From the NCBI RefSeq assembly GCF_001590835.1, contig NZ_LTAQ01000011.1, forward strand, positions 17,996 through 81,995: a stretch of DNA of 64,000 bases, in the 5' to 3' direction. Both the position numbers and the translations under genes were made by a program. Every line of letters begins with the position of its first letter. Within the stretch, counting starts at the first letter, position 1. Positions 16,305-25,699 of the stretch are shown here, in pieces. The stretch comes from Bacillus gaemokensis. GTDB lineage: Bacteria; Bacillota; Bacilli; Bacillales; Bacillaceae_G. The notes under the pieces were generated by a model. That model saw nothing but the letters and a program-made list of their open reading frames with translations. It searched no databases and was not told the origin of the DNA.

Positions 16305-16352
16305 TTAAGTCTGTTTGTCTTTATTGATATGGGTAAAGACAAGCAGACTTAA
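16305..16352. promoter_or_regulatory. 48-bp palindrome upstream of the SDR gene, candidate operator
   Basis: TTAAGTCTGTTTGTCTTTA (16305-16323) and TAAAGACAAGCAGACTTAA (16334-16352) form 19-bp arms with a single G-T pair and a 10-nt loop. No T-run follows on either strand, so terminator function is doubtful. The position, 36 bp before the SDR start, suits a repressor site or a 5'-UTR hairpin. Confidence 0.5.
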
Positions 16353-16506
16353 GTACTATATGAGTGCTTGTGTTACATTCATTCCTTTTTTGTTGGATAA
16401 ATATTTGGTTGTTATTATCAAGGTATGTAGTAGAGAGTATGTATCTTTATTAATCTAAGAAAAAAGAAAAGAATTTTATTTTAAATATAAATTTTCAAAA
16501 AACTTA

Positions 16507-16536
16507 TTGACAATGAAAAGAGTGAAGTCCTATAAT
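16507..16536 (+). promoter_or_regulatory. Promoter of the ilv operon leader
   Basis: TTGACA (16507-16512) and a perfect TATAAT (16531-16536) are separated by 18 bp. Transcription would start near 16543, about 50 nt before the first T-box. Confidence 0.8.
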
Positions 16537-16591
16537 ACGTGTAACAACTAAAAGTTAATTAAGAATTTTCTAACTTTAATATTTTTTATAT

Positions 16592-16885
16592 GCAAAGAAG
16601 AGGAAAGTAGATGATTAGGAAAGTTTCAGAGAGCTGCCCCGTGGCTGTGAGGGTGGTAACAATCGAATCATTGAAGATCACCTCGGAGCATCGCTTGCGA
16701 ACGGGAAACCAAGTAGAGAGCGGCGGAATCGTCTCCGGTAAAAAGACGGGGGTCTGATAGGACCTATAGAGCTTATATTTCGTGAGAAGTATAAGGAAGC
16801 TGAGTGGTACCGCGAAACTCTCGCCTCAGCAATCAAAGCTACAATGGTGTAGTGATTGATTGCTGAGGCGAGAGTTTTTATTTTA
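16592..16885 (+). ncRNA. T-box riboswitch 1 of the ilv operon (Ile specifier)
   Basis: AGAGAG opens the Stem I loop region and GAAG-ATC-A carries the specifier ATC at 16677-16679, an isoleucine codon. The antiterminator has GAGTGGTACCGCG at 16802-16814. The terminator pairs ACTCTCGCCTCAGCAATCA (16817-16835) with its complement at 16857-16875 before a T-run. Uncharged tRNA-Ile should allow readthrough. Confidence 0.93.
16817..16880 (+). terminator. Terminator of ilv T-box 1
   Basis: 19-bp perfect arms at 16817-16835 and 16857-16875, followed by TTTTTATTTT. Confidence 0.9.
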
Positions 16886-16901
16886 GAAAATAGAATAGAA
16901 G

Positions 16902-17198
16902 AAAGCAAAGAAGAGGAAAGTAGACGATACAAATTGTTTCAGAGAGCTACCCCGTGGCTGTGAGGGTGGTAACAATTATATCGATTGAAGATCACCTCAG
17001 AGTACTACTCACGAAAGGAAACAAGTAGGGGGTAGCGGAGTTGTTCCCGGTAGAAGAACAAAAGTCTAATTCGGACTTACAGAGCTTATATTTCGCGAGA
17101 AGTATAAGGAAGCTGAGTGGTACCACGATTCCCTCGTCTCAGCAATGGATTGCTACAAGTTTGTAGAAAATCGATTGTTGAGACGGGTATGTTTTTAA
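16902..17198 (+). ncRNA. T-box riboswitch 2 of the ilv operon (Ile specifier)
   Basis: A second complete T-box, diverged from the first, follows at a period of about 313-314 nt. The specifier is again ATC (16991-16993, in GAAGATCACC). The antiterminator core reads TGGTACCACG (17118-17127), with A in place of the usual G of CCGCG. Its terminator (CTCGTCTCAGCAAT with ATTGTTGAGACGGG, 17133-17187) has two G-T pairs and a poor tail (TATGTTTTT), so it should be leakier than terminator 1. The shared GCAAAGAAGAGGAAAGTAGA at both starts shows tandem duplication. Confidence 0.9.
17133..17196 (+). terminator. Terminator of ilv T-box 2
   Basis: The stem at 17133-17146 and 17174-17187 contains G-T pairs and is followed by TATGTTTTT, weaker than the first. 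Confidence 0.75.
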
Positions 17199-17297
17199 GT
17201 TAAATATACAGAATGTTCTGACTAAATGTATTCTTCTCAGCAATCGATATAGAGATGGATTGCGTAAAAAGAGATAAAACAAGAGGAGCGATGTAAG

Positions 17298-18197
17298 ATG
17301 GGAAACCAGTATATCTATATGAATGGGGAATTAGTGGAGAAAGAAAAGGCGGTCGTTTCAGTATATGATCATGGATTTCTATATGGGGACGGTGTATTTG
17401 AAGGGATTCGTAGTTACGGTGGAAATGTATTTTGTTTGAAAGAGCACTTAAAGCGTTTATATGAATCTGCTAAATCAATTTTACTAACGATTCCAATGAC
17501 GGTGGAAGAGATGGAAAAAGCAGTTTTACAGACATTGCAAAAAAATGAATATGCAGATGCTTATATTAGATTAATTGTTTCAAGAGGGAAAGGGGACTTA
17601 GGGCTTGATCCGAGAAGTTGTGCAAATCCAAGTGTCATCATTATTGCGGAACAGTTAAAGTTATTCCCGCAAGAATTTTATGATAACGGTCTTAGTGTTG
17701 TATCAGTTGCCTCAAGGCGTAATATGCCAGATGCGCTTGATCCACGTATTAAATCAATGAACTATTTGAACAATGTATTGGTAAAAATTGAAGCAGCACA
17801 GGCAGGTGTGCTAGAAGCACTTATGTTAAACCAGCAAGGTTATGTTTGTGAAGGATCAGGAGATAATGTATTCGTTGTGAAAGACGGGAAAGTAGTAACA
17901 CCTCCTGCCTATTTAGGGGCATTAGAAGGAATTACACGAAATAGCGTTATTGAACTTTGTGAGCGATTAGGTATTTCATGCGAAGAAAGACCATTTACTC
18001 GCCACGACGTATATGTGGCAGATGAAGTTTTCTTAACGGGTACAGCAGCTGAATTAATTCCAGTAGTAAAAGTAGATTCGAGGGAGATTGGGACTGGAAA
18101 GCCAGGAGAAGTAACCAAACAGTTAACAGAGGAGTTCAAAAAATTAACTAGAGAGCGAGGGGTACGTGTTCCAGGATTAGCAGAAAGCTTAGCTTAA
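17298..18197 (+). CDS. ilvE: Branched-chain amino-acid aminotransferase
   Basis: A 299-residue class IV PLP aminotransferase that transfers the amino group between glutamate and the 2-oxo acids of Ile, Val and Leu. Visible are YDHGFLYGDGVFEGIRSY (about 24-41), RLIVSRGKGDLGLDP, the PLP lysine in RIKSMNYLNN, and CEGSGDNVFVV. It is the first gene of the operon, directly behind the two Ile T-boxes, with AGGAG before the ATG. The next gene begins about 25 nt after its stop. Confidence 0.94.
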   Translation: MGNQYIYMNGELVEKEKAVVSVYDHGFLYGDGVFEGIRSYGGNVFCLKEHLKRLYESAKSILLTIPMTVEEMEKAVLQTLQKNEYADAYIRLIVSRGKGDLGLDPRSCANPSVIIIAEQLKLFPQEFYDNGLSVVSVASRRNMPDALDPRIKSMNYLNNVLVKIEAAQAGVLEALMLNQQGYVCEGSGDNVFVVKDGKVVTPPAYLGALEGITRNSVIELCERLGISCEERPFTRHDVYVADEVFLTGTAAELIPVVKVDSREIGTGKPGEVTKQLTEEFKKLTRERGVRVPGLAESLA

Positions 18198-18221
18198 GGA
18201 GCGAAGGAAGGGGTTAACAAA

Positions 18222-19946
18222 ATGGAGGAACAACATGCAGTTTGTGAAGAAACACATCATGAAGAAGCGAAACGAGTAACAGGCGCCGGTCATGTTATTC
18301 AATGTTTGAAGACATTAGGTGTAACAACAGTTTTCGGATATCCAGGCGGAGCGATTTTACCGGTTTATGACGCGCTATACGGGAGTGGTTTGAAACATAT
18401 TTTAACGCGCCATGAACAAGCAGCAATTCATGGTGCAGAAGGATATGCAAGAGCCTCTGGAGAGGTCGGGGTAGTGTTCGCTACTTCCGGCCCAGGGGCT
18501 ACAAACTTAGTGACTGGTTTAGCAGATGCATATATGGATTCGATTCCTTTAGTTGTCATTACTGGTCAAGTAGCAACACCACTCATTGGAAAGGATGGAT
18601 TTCAAGAAGCAGATGTTGTGGGAATTACAGTGCCAGTAACAAAACATAATTATCAAGTCCGAGATGTGAATAGCTTGTCACGTATCTTGCATGAGGCATA
18701 TTATATCGCCAAAAGTGGGCGGCCAGGACCAGTGTTAATTGATATTCCAAAGGATATTCAAAATTCTATTGTAACAAAATTTTTTGAAGGAGAAGTTGAA
18801 ATCAGGGGATATAAACCGCAGCTTGAACCAGACGTGCAGCAGATGGAAACGGTAGCAGAAGCGGTATCAAATTCAAAACGACCGCTCCTTTATATCGGAG
18901 GGGGGATCATTCACGCAGATGCATCTGAAGAGCTAGTAACATTTGCAAGGAAGAATCAAATTCCAGTCGTTTCAACTTTAATGGGGCTTGGTGCTTATCC
19001 ACCGGAAGATTCGCTATTTTTAGGAATGCTCGGTATGCATGGGACGTATGCTGCAAATATGGCAGTAACCGAATGTGATTTGCTTCTTGCCTTTGGTGTT
19101 CGTTTTGATGATCGTGTAACTGGAAAGCTAGAGTTATTTTCTCCTTATTCGAAAAAAGTACATATTGATATTGACCCAGCTGAACTTCATAAAAATGTTG
19201 TAGTAGAATATCCGGTTGTTGGGGATGTGAAGCGAGCGCTGCAAATGTTAGTAGATATGCCAGTGTACTGTCAAACGGATTCATGGGTAGAGAAAGTAAG
19301 AGTGTGGCAAGAAGAGTACCCACTGTCATACGAGAAACAGAAGGAAAAACTAAAACCACAGCATGTAATTGATTTAGTAAGCGAATTAACAAATGGTGAA
19401 GCAATTGTGACTACAGAAGTCGGACAACATCAAATGTGGGCAGCACATTTCTATAAAGCAAAAAGTCCGCGGACCTTTCTTACATCTGGTGGATTAGGAA
19501 CGATGGGGTTTGGATTCCCAGCAGCAATTGGTGCTCAGCTTGCCTTTGAGAGTAGGCTTGTTGTCTGTATCGCAGGTGATGCTTCCTTTCAAATGAACAT
19601 TCAAGAGTTGCAAACAATTGCTGAAAATAATATTCCTGTCAAAGTCTTTATTATTAACAATAAGTTTTTAGGTATGGTAAGGCAATGGCAAGAGATGTTC
19701 TATGAAAATCGCTTATCAGAATCGCAAATTGGTTCACCTGATTTTCTGAAGGTAGCAGAAGCGTATGGAGTAAAAGGATTGCGTGCTACAAATCCAATGG
19801 AAGCGAAACAAGTTATGTTAGAAGCATTTTGTCATGAAGGACCAGTCGTAGTGGATTTTTGCGTAGAAGAGGGAGAAAACGTATTTCCGATGGTTCCTCC
19901 TAATAAAGGAAATCATGAAATGATTATGAAGAGGTGGGAAGAATGA
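18222..19946 (+). CDS. ilvB: Acetolactate synthase, catalytic subunit
   Basis: A 574-residue ThDP enzyme that makes acetolactate or acetohydroxybutyrate, the first common step to Val/Leu and Ile. The ThDP-activating glutamate lies in RHEQAAIHGAEGYARASG and the FAD-domain region in FGVRFDDRVTGK. The ThDP/magnesium motif GDASFQMNIQELQTIAENNI is followed by NNKFLGMVRQWQ. GMHGTYAAN and GFQEAD confirm the acetohydroxyacid synthase subgroup. It overlaps ilvN by four bases (ATGA), implying coupled translation. Confidence 0.96.
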   Translation: MEEQHAVCEETHHEEAKRVTGAGHVIQCLKTLGVTTVFGYPGGAILPVYDALYGSGLKHILTRHEQAAIHGAEGYARASGEVGVVFATSGPGATNLVTGLADAYMDSIPLVVITGQVATPLIGKDGFQEADVVGITVPVTKHNYQVRDVNSLSRILHEAYYIAKSGRPGPVLIDIPKDIQNSIVTKFFEGEVEIRGYKPQLEPDVQQMETVAEAVSNSKRPLLYIGGGIIHADASEELVTFARKNQIPVVSTLMGLGAYPPEDSLFLGMLGMHGTYAANMAVTECDLLLAFGVRFDDRVTGKLELFSPYSKKVHIDIDPAELHKNVVVEYPVVGDVKRALQMLVDMPVYCQTDSWVEKVRVWQEEYPLSYEKQKEKLKPQHVIDLVSELTNGEAIVTTEVGQHQMWAAHFYKAKSPRTFLTSGGLGTMGFGFPAAIGAQLAFESRLVVCIAGDASFQMNIQELQTIAENNIPVKVFIINNKFLGMVRQWQEMFYENRLSESQIGSPDFLKVAEAYGVKGLRATNPMEAKQVMLEAFCHEGPVVVDFCVEEGENVFPMVPPNKGNHEMIMKRWEE

Positions 19947-20173
19947 GTCATACTTTTTCACTTGTAGTTAATAATGATCCGAGCGTTTTATTACGGGTAA
20001 GTGGTATTTTTGCTCGGCGTGGTTATAATATTTCTTCTTTAAATTTAAATGAAGGAGATACAAAAGATGTTTCTAAAATGAAACTTACAGCAGCCTGTAA
20101 CGAAAATGAAGCGACACTACTCGTTAATCAGTTGGAAAAATTAATTGATGTTCTGCAAGTAAACAAATTATAA
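19943..20173 (+). CDS. ilvN: Acetolactate synthase, small regulatory subunit (short form)
   Basis: A 76-residue protein consisting essentially of one ACT domain (HTFSLVVNNDPSVLLRVSGI, GYNISSLNLNEGD, and VNQLEKLIDVLQV). It regulates IlvB and mediates valine feedback. The usual IlvH is about 160 residues with a second domain, which is absent here; B. cereus-group IlvN proteins of this operon type are known to be short. The ATG at 19943 overlaps the ilvB stop. ilvC starts 15 nt after its stop. Confidence 0.9.
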   Translation: MSHTFSLVVNNDPSVLLRVSGIFARRGYNISSLNLNEGDTKDVSKMKLTAACNENEATLLVNQLEKLIDVLQVNKL

Positions 20174-20188
20174 GGAGTGTATGGGAAG

Positions 20189-21202
20189 ATGAAAACATAT
20201 TATGAACAAGATGCAAATTTAGAGGTATTAGCAGGAAAAACAGTGGCGGTAGTTGGATATGGGTCACAAGGTCATGCACAAGCGCAAAATTTACGAGATT
20301 CTGGTGTTCGAGTTGTAGTTGGAGTTCGCCCGGGAAAATCTTTTGAGGTAGCAAAAAAGGATGGTTTCGAAGTAATGTCCGTTTCGAAAGCGGTACGAAC
20401 CGCGGATGTTGTACAAATGTTACTACCGGATGAACAGCAGGCACATGTTTATCGAAATGAAGTAGAAGAGAATCTTCGTGAAGGACAAATGTTACTTTTT
20501 TCACATGGATTTAATATTCACTTTGGACAAATTCAGCCCCCAAGCTACGTAGATGTTGCAATGGTCGCACCGAAAAGTCCAGGTCATCTCGTTCGTCGTG
20601 TTTTCCAAGAAGGAAATGGGGTTCCAGCTTTAGTTGCTGTTCATCAAGATGCGAGTAGAAAAGCGTTTGATATTGCTCTTGCTTATGCAAAAGGAGTTGG
20701 CTGTACACGCGCGGGTGTAATCGAAACATCATTTCAAGAAGAAACAGAGACGGATTTATTTGGAGAACAAGCTGTACTTTGTGGTGGGGTAACTGCTCTT
20801 GTGAAAGCGGGTTTTGAAACGTTAACGGAAGGTGGATATCGACCAGAAATTGCGTACTTTGAGTGTTTACATGAATTGAAGTTAATCGTTGATTTAATGT
20901 ACGAAGGTGGATTAACGAATATGCGTCATTCGATTTCAGATACCGCTGAATTTGGTGACTATGTAACAGGATCAAGAATTGTTACAGATGAAACGAAAAA
21001 AGAAATGAAACGAGTTCTTTCGGAAATTCAGCAAGGAGAATTTGCAAAGAAATGGATTTTAGAAAATCAGGCGGGACGTAAGGCGTATAATGCGATGAAA
21101 AAGGCCGAACAAAACCATCAACTTGAAAAAGTAGGGGCAGAATTGCGTGAAATGATGACTTGGATTCAGCGACCAGAAGGAAGAGATTTAGTAAAGAAAT
21201 AG
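20189..21202 (+). CDS. ilvC: Ketol-acid reductoisomerase
   Basis: A 337-residue class I enzyme that converts acetolactate to dihydroxyisovalerate with magnesium and NADPH. The Rossmann motif is [15 protein letters not shown], followed by GVRPGKS for cofactor phosphate binding. The metal-site helices contain [14 protein letters not shown] and the later [18 protein letters not shown]-type segment (read here as [19 protein letters not shown]). GTG at 20177 is in frame, but AAGGAG lies at 20172-20177 and fits ATG 20189. This is the fourth gene of the operon. Confidence 0.95.
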   Translation: MKTYYEQDANLEVLAGKTVAVVGYGSQGHAQAQNLRDSGVRVVVGVRPGKSFEVAKKDGFEVMSVSKAVRTADVVQMLLPDEQQAHVYRNEVEENLREGQMLLFSHGFNIHFGQIQPPSYVDVAMVAPKSPGHLVRRVFQEGNGVPALVAVHQDASRKAFDIALAYAKGVGCTRAGVIETSFQEETETDLFGEQAVLCGGVTALVKAGFETLTEGGYRPEIAYFECLHELKLIVDLMYEGGLTNMRHSISDTAEFGDYVTGSRIVTDETKKEMKRVLSEIQQGEFAKKWILENQAGRKAYNAMKKAEQNHQLEKVGAELREMMTWIQRPEGRDLVKK

Positions 21203-21247
21203 AATACCGTTAGATAAACAAAATGTGCAAGGAAGGGACTTGAAAAG

Positions 21248-22921
21248 ATGAGAAGTGACATGATTAAAAAGGGCTTTGACAAAGCACCACATCGTAGTTT
21301 ATTAAAAGCAACAGGTTTAACAGATGAGGATTTTGATAAGCCATTTGTAGCAATCTGTAATTCTTTTATTGAAATTATTCCAGGACATAAACATTTAAAT
21401 GAATTTGGTCGTCTTGTAAAAGAAGCGGTGCGTGCAGTCGGAATGGTTCCGTTTGAGTTTAATACAATTGGAGTGGATGATGGAATTGCAATGGGACATA
21501 TTGGTATGCGTTATTCGCTTCCGAGCCGCGAGATTATTGCGGATTCAGTTGAAACAGTAGTAAATGCGCATTGGTTTGACGGTATGATTTGTATTCCAAA
21601 CTGTGACAAAATTACACCGGGTATGATGATGGCAGCACTGCGTGTTAACATTCCGACTGTATTTGTTTCTGGTGGTCCAATGGCAGCTGGAAAAACATCA
21701 AAAGGTGATGTAGTAGATTTAAGCTCTGTTTTTGAAGGAGTAGGAGCCTATCAATCTGGGAAAATTTCAGAAGAAGAATTAAAGGATATTGAAGATCATG
21801 GTTGCCCATCTTGTGGTTCCTGTTCTGGTATGTTTACAGCGAATTCTATGAATTGCTTATGTGAAGTATTAGGGCTTGCACTTCCTGGGAATGGTAGTAT
21901 TTTAGCGACGGATCCAAGGCGTGAAGAATTGATCAAGCAAGCAGCAGAGAAATTAAAAGTATTAATTGAACGAGATATTAAACCACGTGATATCGTGACG
22001 GAAGATGCAATTGACGATGCATTTGCATTAGACATGGCGATGGGAGGATCAACCAATACGGTACTACATACGCTCGCAATTGCACAAGAAGCAGGACTCG
22101 ATTATGATATGAAACGAATTGATTCTGTTTCAAGGCGTGTTCCCCATCTTTGCAAAGTAAGTCCAGCTTCAAATTGGCATATGGAAGATATTGATCGTGC
22201 TGGTGGCATCAGTGCTATTTTAAAAGAATTAAGTAGAAAAGAGGGCGTACTCCATCTAGATCGTATTACTGCTACTGGTCAGACACTACGTGAAAACATT
22301 GCTCATGCAGAGATTCAAGATAAAGAAGTGATTCATTCTCTTGAAAATCCTCATAGTGAAGAAGGTGGCCTGCGTATATTAAAAGGAAACCTTGCAAGAG
22401 ATGGTGCTGTTATTAAAAGCGGCGCAACAGAAGTAAAACGATTTGAAGGACCATGTGTTATTTTTGGTTCTCAGGACGAAGCACTTGCGGGGATTATGCT
22501 CGGTAAAGTAAAAAAAGGAGATGTGGTTGTTATTCGTTATGAAGGACCAAGAGGTGGACCGGGCATGCCAGAAATGTTAGCTCCAACATCAGCGATTGCT
22601 GGTATGGGATTAGGTGCAGATGTTGCATTGTTAACAGATGGCCGTTTCTCAGGGGCATCACGCGGCATTTCTGTAGGACACGTTTCACCTGAAGCCGCTG
22701 CGGGCGGAGAAATTGCGCTTCTTGAGCAAGGTGATATTGTATGTATCGATGTAGAAGAACGGTTGCTTGAAGTGAGAGTAAGTGATGAAGAATTAGAAAA
22801 ACGCCGGAAAGAATGGAAAAGACCTGAGTTAAAGGTAAAAACAGGATGGCTTGGACGCTACGCGCAAATGGTGACATCAGCAAATACAGGAGCTGTACTA
22901 AAAATACAGAGCTTAGATTGA
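21248..22921 (+). CDS. ilvD: Dihydroxy-acid dehydratase
   Basis: A 557-residue iron-sulfur dehydratase that forms the 2-oxo acids of Val and Ile. The cluster and magnesium cysteines are in [23 protein letters not shown] and [28 protein letters not shown] and [20 protein letters not shown] are the conserved C-terminal motifs. The ATG has AAGGAAGGG upstream. It continues the ilv operon, 45 nt after ilvC. Confidence 0.96.
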   Translation: MRSDMIKKGFDKAPHRSLLKATGLTDEDFDKPFVAICNSFIEIIPGHKHLNEFGRLVKEAVRAVGMVPFEFNTIGVDDGIAMGHIGMRYSLPSREIIADSVETVVNAHWFDGMICIPNCDKITPGMMMAALRVNIPTVFVSGGPMAAGKTSKGDVVDLSSVFEGVGAYQSGKISEEELKDIEDHGCPSCGSCSGMFTANSMNCLCEVLGLALPGNGSILATDPRREELIKQAAEKLKVLIERDIKPRDIVTEDAIDDAFALDMAMGGSTNTVLHTLAIAQEAGLDYDMKRIDSVSRRVPHLCKVSPASNWHMEDIDRAGGISAILKELSRKEGVLHLDRITATGQTLRENIAHAEIQDKEVIHSLENPHSEEGGLRILKGNLARDGAVIKSGATEVKRFEGPCVIFGSQDEALAGIMLGKVKKGDVVVIRYEGPRGGPGMPEMLAPTSAIAGMGLGADVALLTDGRFSGASRGISVGHVSPEAAAGGEIALLEQGDIVCIDVEERLLEVRVSDEELEKRRKEWKRPELKVKTGWLGRYAQMVTSANTGAVLKIQSLD

Positions 22922-22954
22922 TCCTATATAAAAAGAGATAAGGAATGATACGAG

Positions 22955-24217
22955 ATGGTGCAAAATGTAAAGGAGAGAGTGAAAATCGAAGATATCCTTG
23001 TGGCTCATAATCATATGAAGGATATCATCAATACAACACCGCTTCAGCGAGACTCAGTTTTATCTGAGAAGTATGAATGTGATGTATATGTGAAAAGAGA
23101 AGATTTGCAAGTCATTCGGTCATTTAAAATCCGTGGTGCTTACAATTTAATTCAAAGCTTATCGAAAGAACAATTGCAAAACGGTGTTGTGTGCGCGAGT
23201 GCTGGTAATCATGCGCAAGGGGTTGCATATACGTGTAATTTATTGAAGATTCAATCTAAAATTTTTATGCCAACAACAACACCTAAACAAAAAGTATCAC
23301 AAGTACAATTTTTTGGTGGTGCTTATGCAGAAATTGTGTTAGTTGGGGATACATTTGATAGTTCTTTCCAAGAAGCGCAGTACTATTGTGAAGAAAATCG
23401 TATGATGTTTGTTCATCCATTTGATGATCCATATGTAATTGCCGGGCAAGGTACTGTAGCTGTTGAAATTTTGCATGATATGGAGAAACCAGTTGATTAT
23501 GTTTTTACCGCAATCGGTGGCGGTGGTTTAGCATCGGGCATTGGTACATACGTAAAAGGTGTGAGCCCTGCTACAAAAGTAATCGGTGTGGAACCAAAGG
23601 GAGCAGCATCGATGAAGGAAGCTTTTTTACGAAATGAAAATGTAGCCCTAGAAAGCATCGATAGTTTTGTTGATGGAGCGGCTGTCAAAAAGGCAGGGAA
23701 ATTAACCTTTGAAACTTGTAAAGACGTACTAGATGATATTGTATTAGTTTCAGAGGGGAAAATTTGTACAACAATTTTAGAATTGTACAAGAAAAATGCC
23801 ATCGTTGCTGAGCCAGCTGGTGCTCTTTCCATTGCAGCGCTCGATTTTTATAAAGATGAAATTAAAGGGAAAACCGTTGTTTGCATATTAAGTGGTGGAA
23901 ATAATGATATTGATAGAATGCAAGAAATGAAAGAACGCTCTCTCATTTACGAAGGATTAAAACATTATTTTATTATTGAATTTCCCCAGCGTTCAGGAGC
24001 GTTACGAGAATTTCTTGATAAAGGATTAGGCGCAGAAGATGATATTACAAGGTTTGAGTATATTAAGAAACATAATAAAGAAAATGGTCCTGCCCTCGTT
24101 GGTGTGGAGTTAAAGCATAAAGAAGATTATGAGGCGTTAATTACTCGTTTTCAAGAAAATAATATTCAATTTATGGAACTGAATAAAAATCCTGTTTTGT
24201 TTGATTTGTTAATTTAA
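22955..24217 (+). CDS. ilvA: Threonine ammonia-lyase (threonine deaminase), biosynthetic
   Basis: A 420-residue fold-type II PLP enzyme that makes 2-oxobutanoate from threonine, the entry step to isoleucine. The PLP lysine is in VIRSFKIRGAYN (about residue 55), the catalytic loop in CASAGNHAQGVA, and the phosphate-binding glycines in AIGGGGLASGIG. A single ACT-like regulatory segment follows at about 335-420 (YFIIEFPQRSGALREFL), as in Firmicute IlvA. It is the last gene of the operon, closed by a strong terminator. Having ilvA last fits control by an Ile-specific T-box. Confidence 0.95.
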   Translation: MVQNVKERVKIEDILVAHNHMKDIINTTPLQRDSVLSEKYECDVYVKREDLQVIRSFKIRGAYNLIQSLSKEQLQNGVVCASAGNHAQGVAYTCNLLKIQSKIFMPTTTPKQKVSQVQFFGGAYAEIVLVGDTFDSSFQEAQYYCEENRMMFVHPFDDPYVIAGQGTVAVEILHDMEKPVDYVFTAIGGGGLASGIGTYVKGVSPATKVIGVEPKGAASMKEAFLRNENVALESIDSFVDGAAVKKAGKLTFETCKDVLDDIVLVSEGKICTTILELYKKNAIVAEPAGALSIAALDFYKDEIKGKTVVCILSGGNNDIDRMQEMKERSLIYEGLKHYFIIEFPQRSGALREFLDKGLGAEDDITRFEYIKKHNKENGPALVGVELKHKEDYEALITRFQENNIQFMELNKNPVLFDLLI

Positions 24218-24221
24218 AGTG

Positions 24222-24268
24222 TAAAAAAAAGAAAGGGGGCCTTTTCACTGAAAAGCTCCCCTTTTTTT
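24222..24268. terminator. Terminator closing the ilv operon, shared with the CapA-like gene
   Basis: An interrupted stem of AAAGGGG with CCCCTTT and TTTTC with GAAAA, with A-run and T-run flanks, lies between the converging genes. Confidence 0.85.
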
Positions 24269-25364
24269 ACTTACGTTTATCTATAACCTTTCCGTTTTCG
24301 TCAATTTCGATATTGGTTGAAACAGTTTGTAAATATTGCAGTGTTTTTTTCTTTTCCTCCGGAGTAACAGGGGAAATTTGATCGTTACGGATCATATAAG
24401 GGTTGAATGACATTTGGATATTATCCCCTTTTAGCGTAAGAGTCAGTATACCAGTCTCGGCACTTTTTCCTTTTACATAGTTTGGGAATAGGAAGTTTCC
24501 TAATGAATATGCGACAGGGACTTTGTTGTAGTACTCAAATCCTTGCAGCCAGTGTGGATGACTTCCCACAATCGCATTAGCACCAGCTTCAACCATTTTT
24601 GGAACATATTGTTTTTGGTAGTCTACAGGTCTATTGGATTTTTCAACACCCCAATGCATATAGACAATTAAATAATCGGCATCCTTCTTTTGTTCTTGAA
24701 TTGTTTTTGTTACTAGATTTATATCATATCCATTTGCAACACCTGGTTTGTCTTTTCCGGCTACCCAGGTGAAGTCAGGCATAAAGCGTACAAAAGAAAG
24801 AAATTTGATTTTTTTTCCTTTTACTGTGATTTCTCGTGCTGTATACGCATCATCTGCATTTTTTCCTGCACCAATATAAGGAAGTTTTAGTTTTTCTACA
24901 TGAGATATCGTATCCATAAGTCCATCTCGTCCATAGTCAAGTGTATGATTGTTACCGATATTAACAATATCATATCCTGTATTTTTAATGGCTTGTAAAG
25001 TGGAAGGATCGCTTTTAATCCAGAATTGCTGACCAGGGATTTTTTTCTCGCGTGTTGTAAATGCAGATTCTAAGTTTATAAAGGAAATATCAGCTTTTGT
25101 TATTTCATCTTTCACATGCTGAAACGGATAATCAGCACCATTCTTTTGAATGGCAGGACGTAATTGCCAATCAAACATTGTATCACCAGAAAAAGTAAGG
25201 GTAATTTCAGGATCCTTTGTTTTCTTTGTATCCGCTGGTTTTTCGGTTTTACTTGCGACTTCAGCTTTGTTTTTTGCTTTTGAGGTGAAGGAGTGGTTTA
25301 CAAATAAAACAATGGGTGTAATAAGAATGGCTATTAAAATAAAACGTTTGAATAAGGTTGTCAT
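24267..25364 (-). CDS. CapA-family (poly-gamma-glutamate type) metallophosphatase-like protein
   Basis: A 365-residue protein with an N-terminal signal anchor (about 7-27), a Lys/Thr-rich linker and then a CapA fold. It shows LTFSGDTMFDWQ, INLESAFTTREK, NIGNNHTLDYGRDG, VYMHWGVEK, GSHPHWLQG and YSLGNFLF, which supply the metal-binding residues of this calcineurin-like family. CapA proteins take part in poly-gamma-glutamate capsule synthesis, but the capB/C genes are absent here and most stand-alone members have unknown roles. AAAGGAAAG precedes the ATG. It is a single-gene unit. Confidence 0.85.
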   Translation of the reverse strand: MTTLFKRFILIAILITPIVLFVNHSFTSKAKNKAEVASKTEKPADTKKTKDPEITLTFSGDTMFDWQLRPAIQKNGADYPFQHVKDEITKADISFINLESAFTTREKKIPGQQFWIKSDPSTLQAIKNTGYDIVNIGNNHTLDYGRDGLMDTISHVEKLKLPYIGAGKNADDAYTAREITVKGKKIKFLSFVRFMPDFTWVAGKDKPGVANGYDINLVTKTIQEQKKDADYLIVYMHWGVEKSNRPVDYQKQYVPKMVEAGANAIVGSHPHWLQGFEYYNKVPVAYSLGNFLFPNYVKGKSAETGILTLTLKGDNIQMSFNPYMIRNDQISPVTPEEKKKTLQYLQTVSTNIEIDENGKVIDKRK

Positions 25365-25699
25365 GTTTATCTTTCCTTTTTTCGTTTTTATATAATGACG
25401 TACTTCTAGAAAATCTGTTAGTACGAGTTTCGTATAATATGTACAAAAAACAAGTAGATGCTTCTTAATCTATGTATGCTAGAATTTGTAGCATGAACAA
25501 TGCATGTGGTAAATTATGAGAATGGATTGAGACTTCATCTCGTAATCTTTGCAATATTACGGTAACACGAAACAAGGAGAGAATACAATACATAAGTCGA
25601 TTTTAATATTTTTGTTTTGAAAATTCTGTCGAAAATGAGGGTATTTTGTTGTATGGTGGAGATAACAGTTGAAAGCTTGAAGGGGGTGAAGGATGTTTA
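25365..25699. other. Intergenic region between two divergent genes
   Basis: About 335 bp hold the upstream regions of the CapA-like and DUF554 genes. I see AT-rich promoter-like sequence and a weak inverted repeat (GTACT...AGTAC at about 25399-25424) but no gene or clear regulatory site. Confidence 0.5.

Noticed and set aside
18907-19404. A long minus-strand open frame inside ilvB
   Set aside because: It lies wholly inside a conserved enzyme gene, and its Leu/His-rich composition is typical of an antisense shadow.
24267-25364. A poly-gamma-glutamate capsule locus
   Set aside because: Only a CapA-like gene is present; no capB, capC or capD homologue is nearby.
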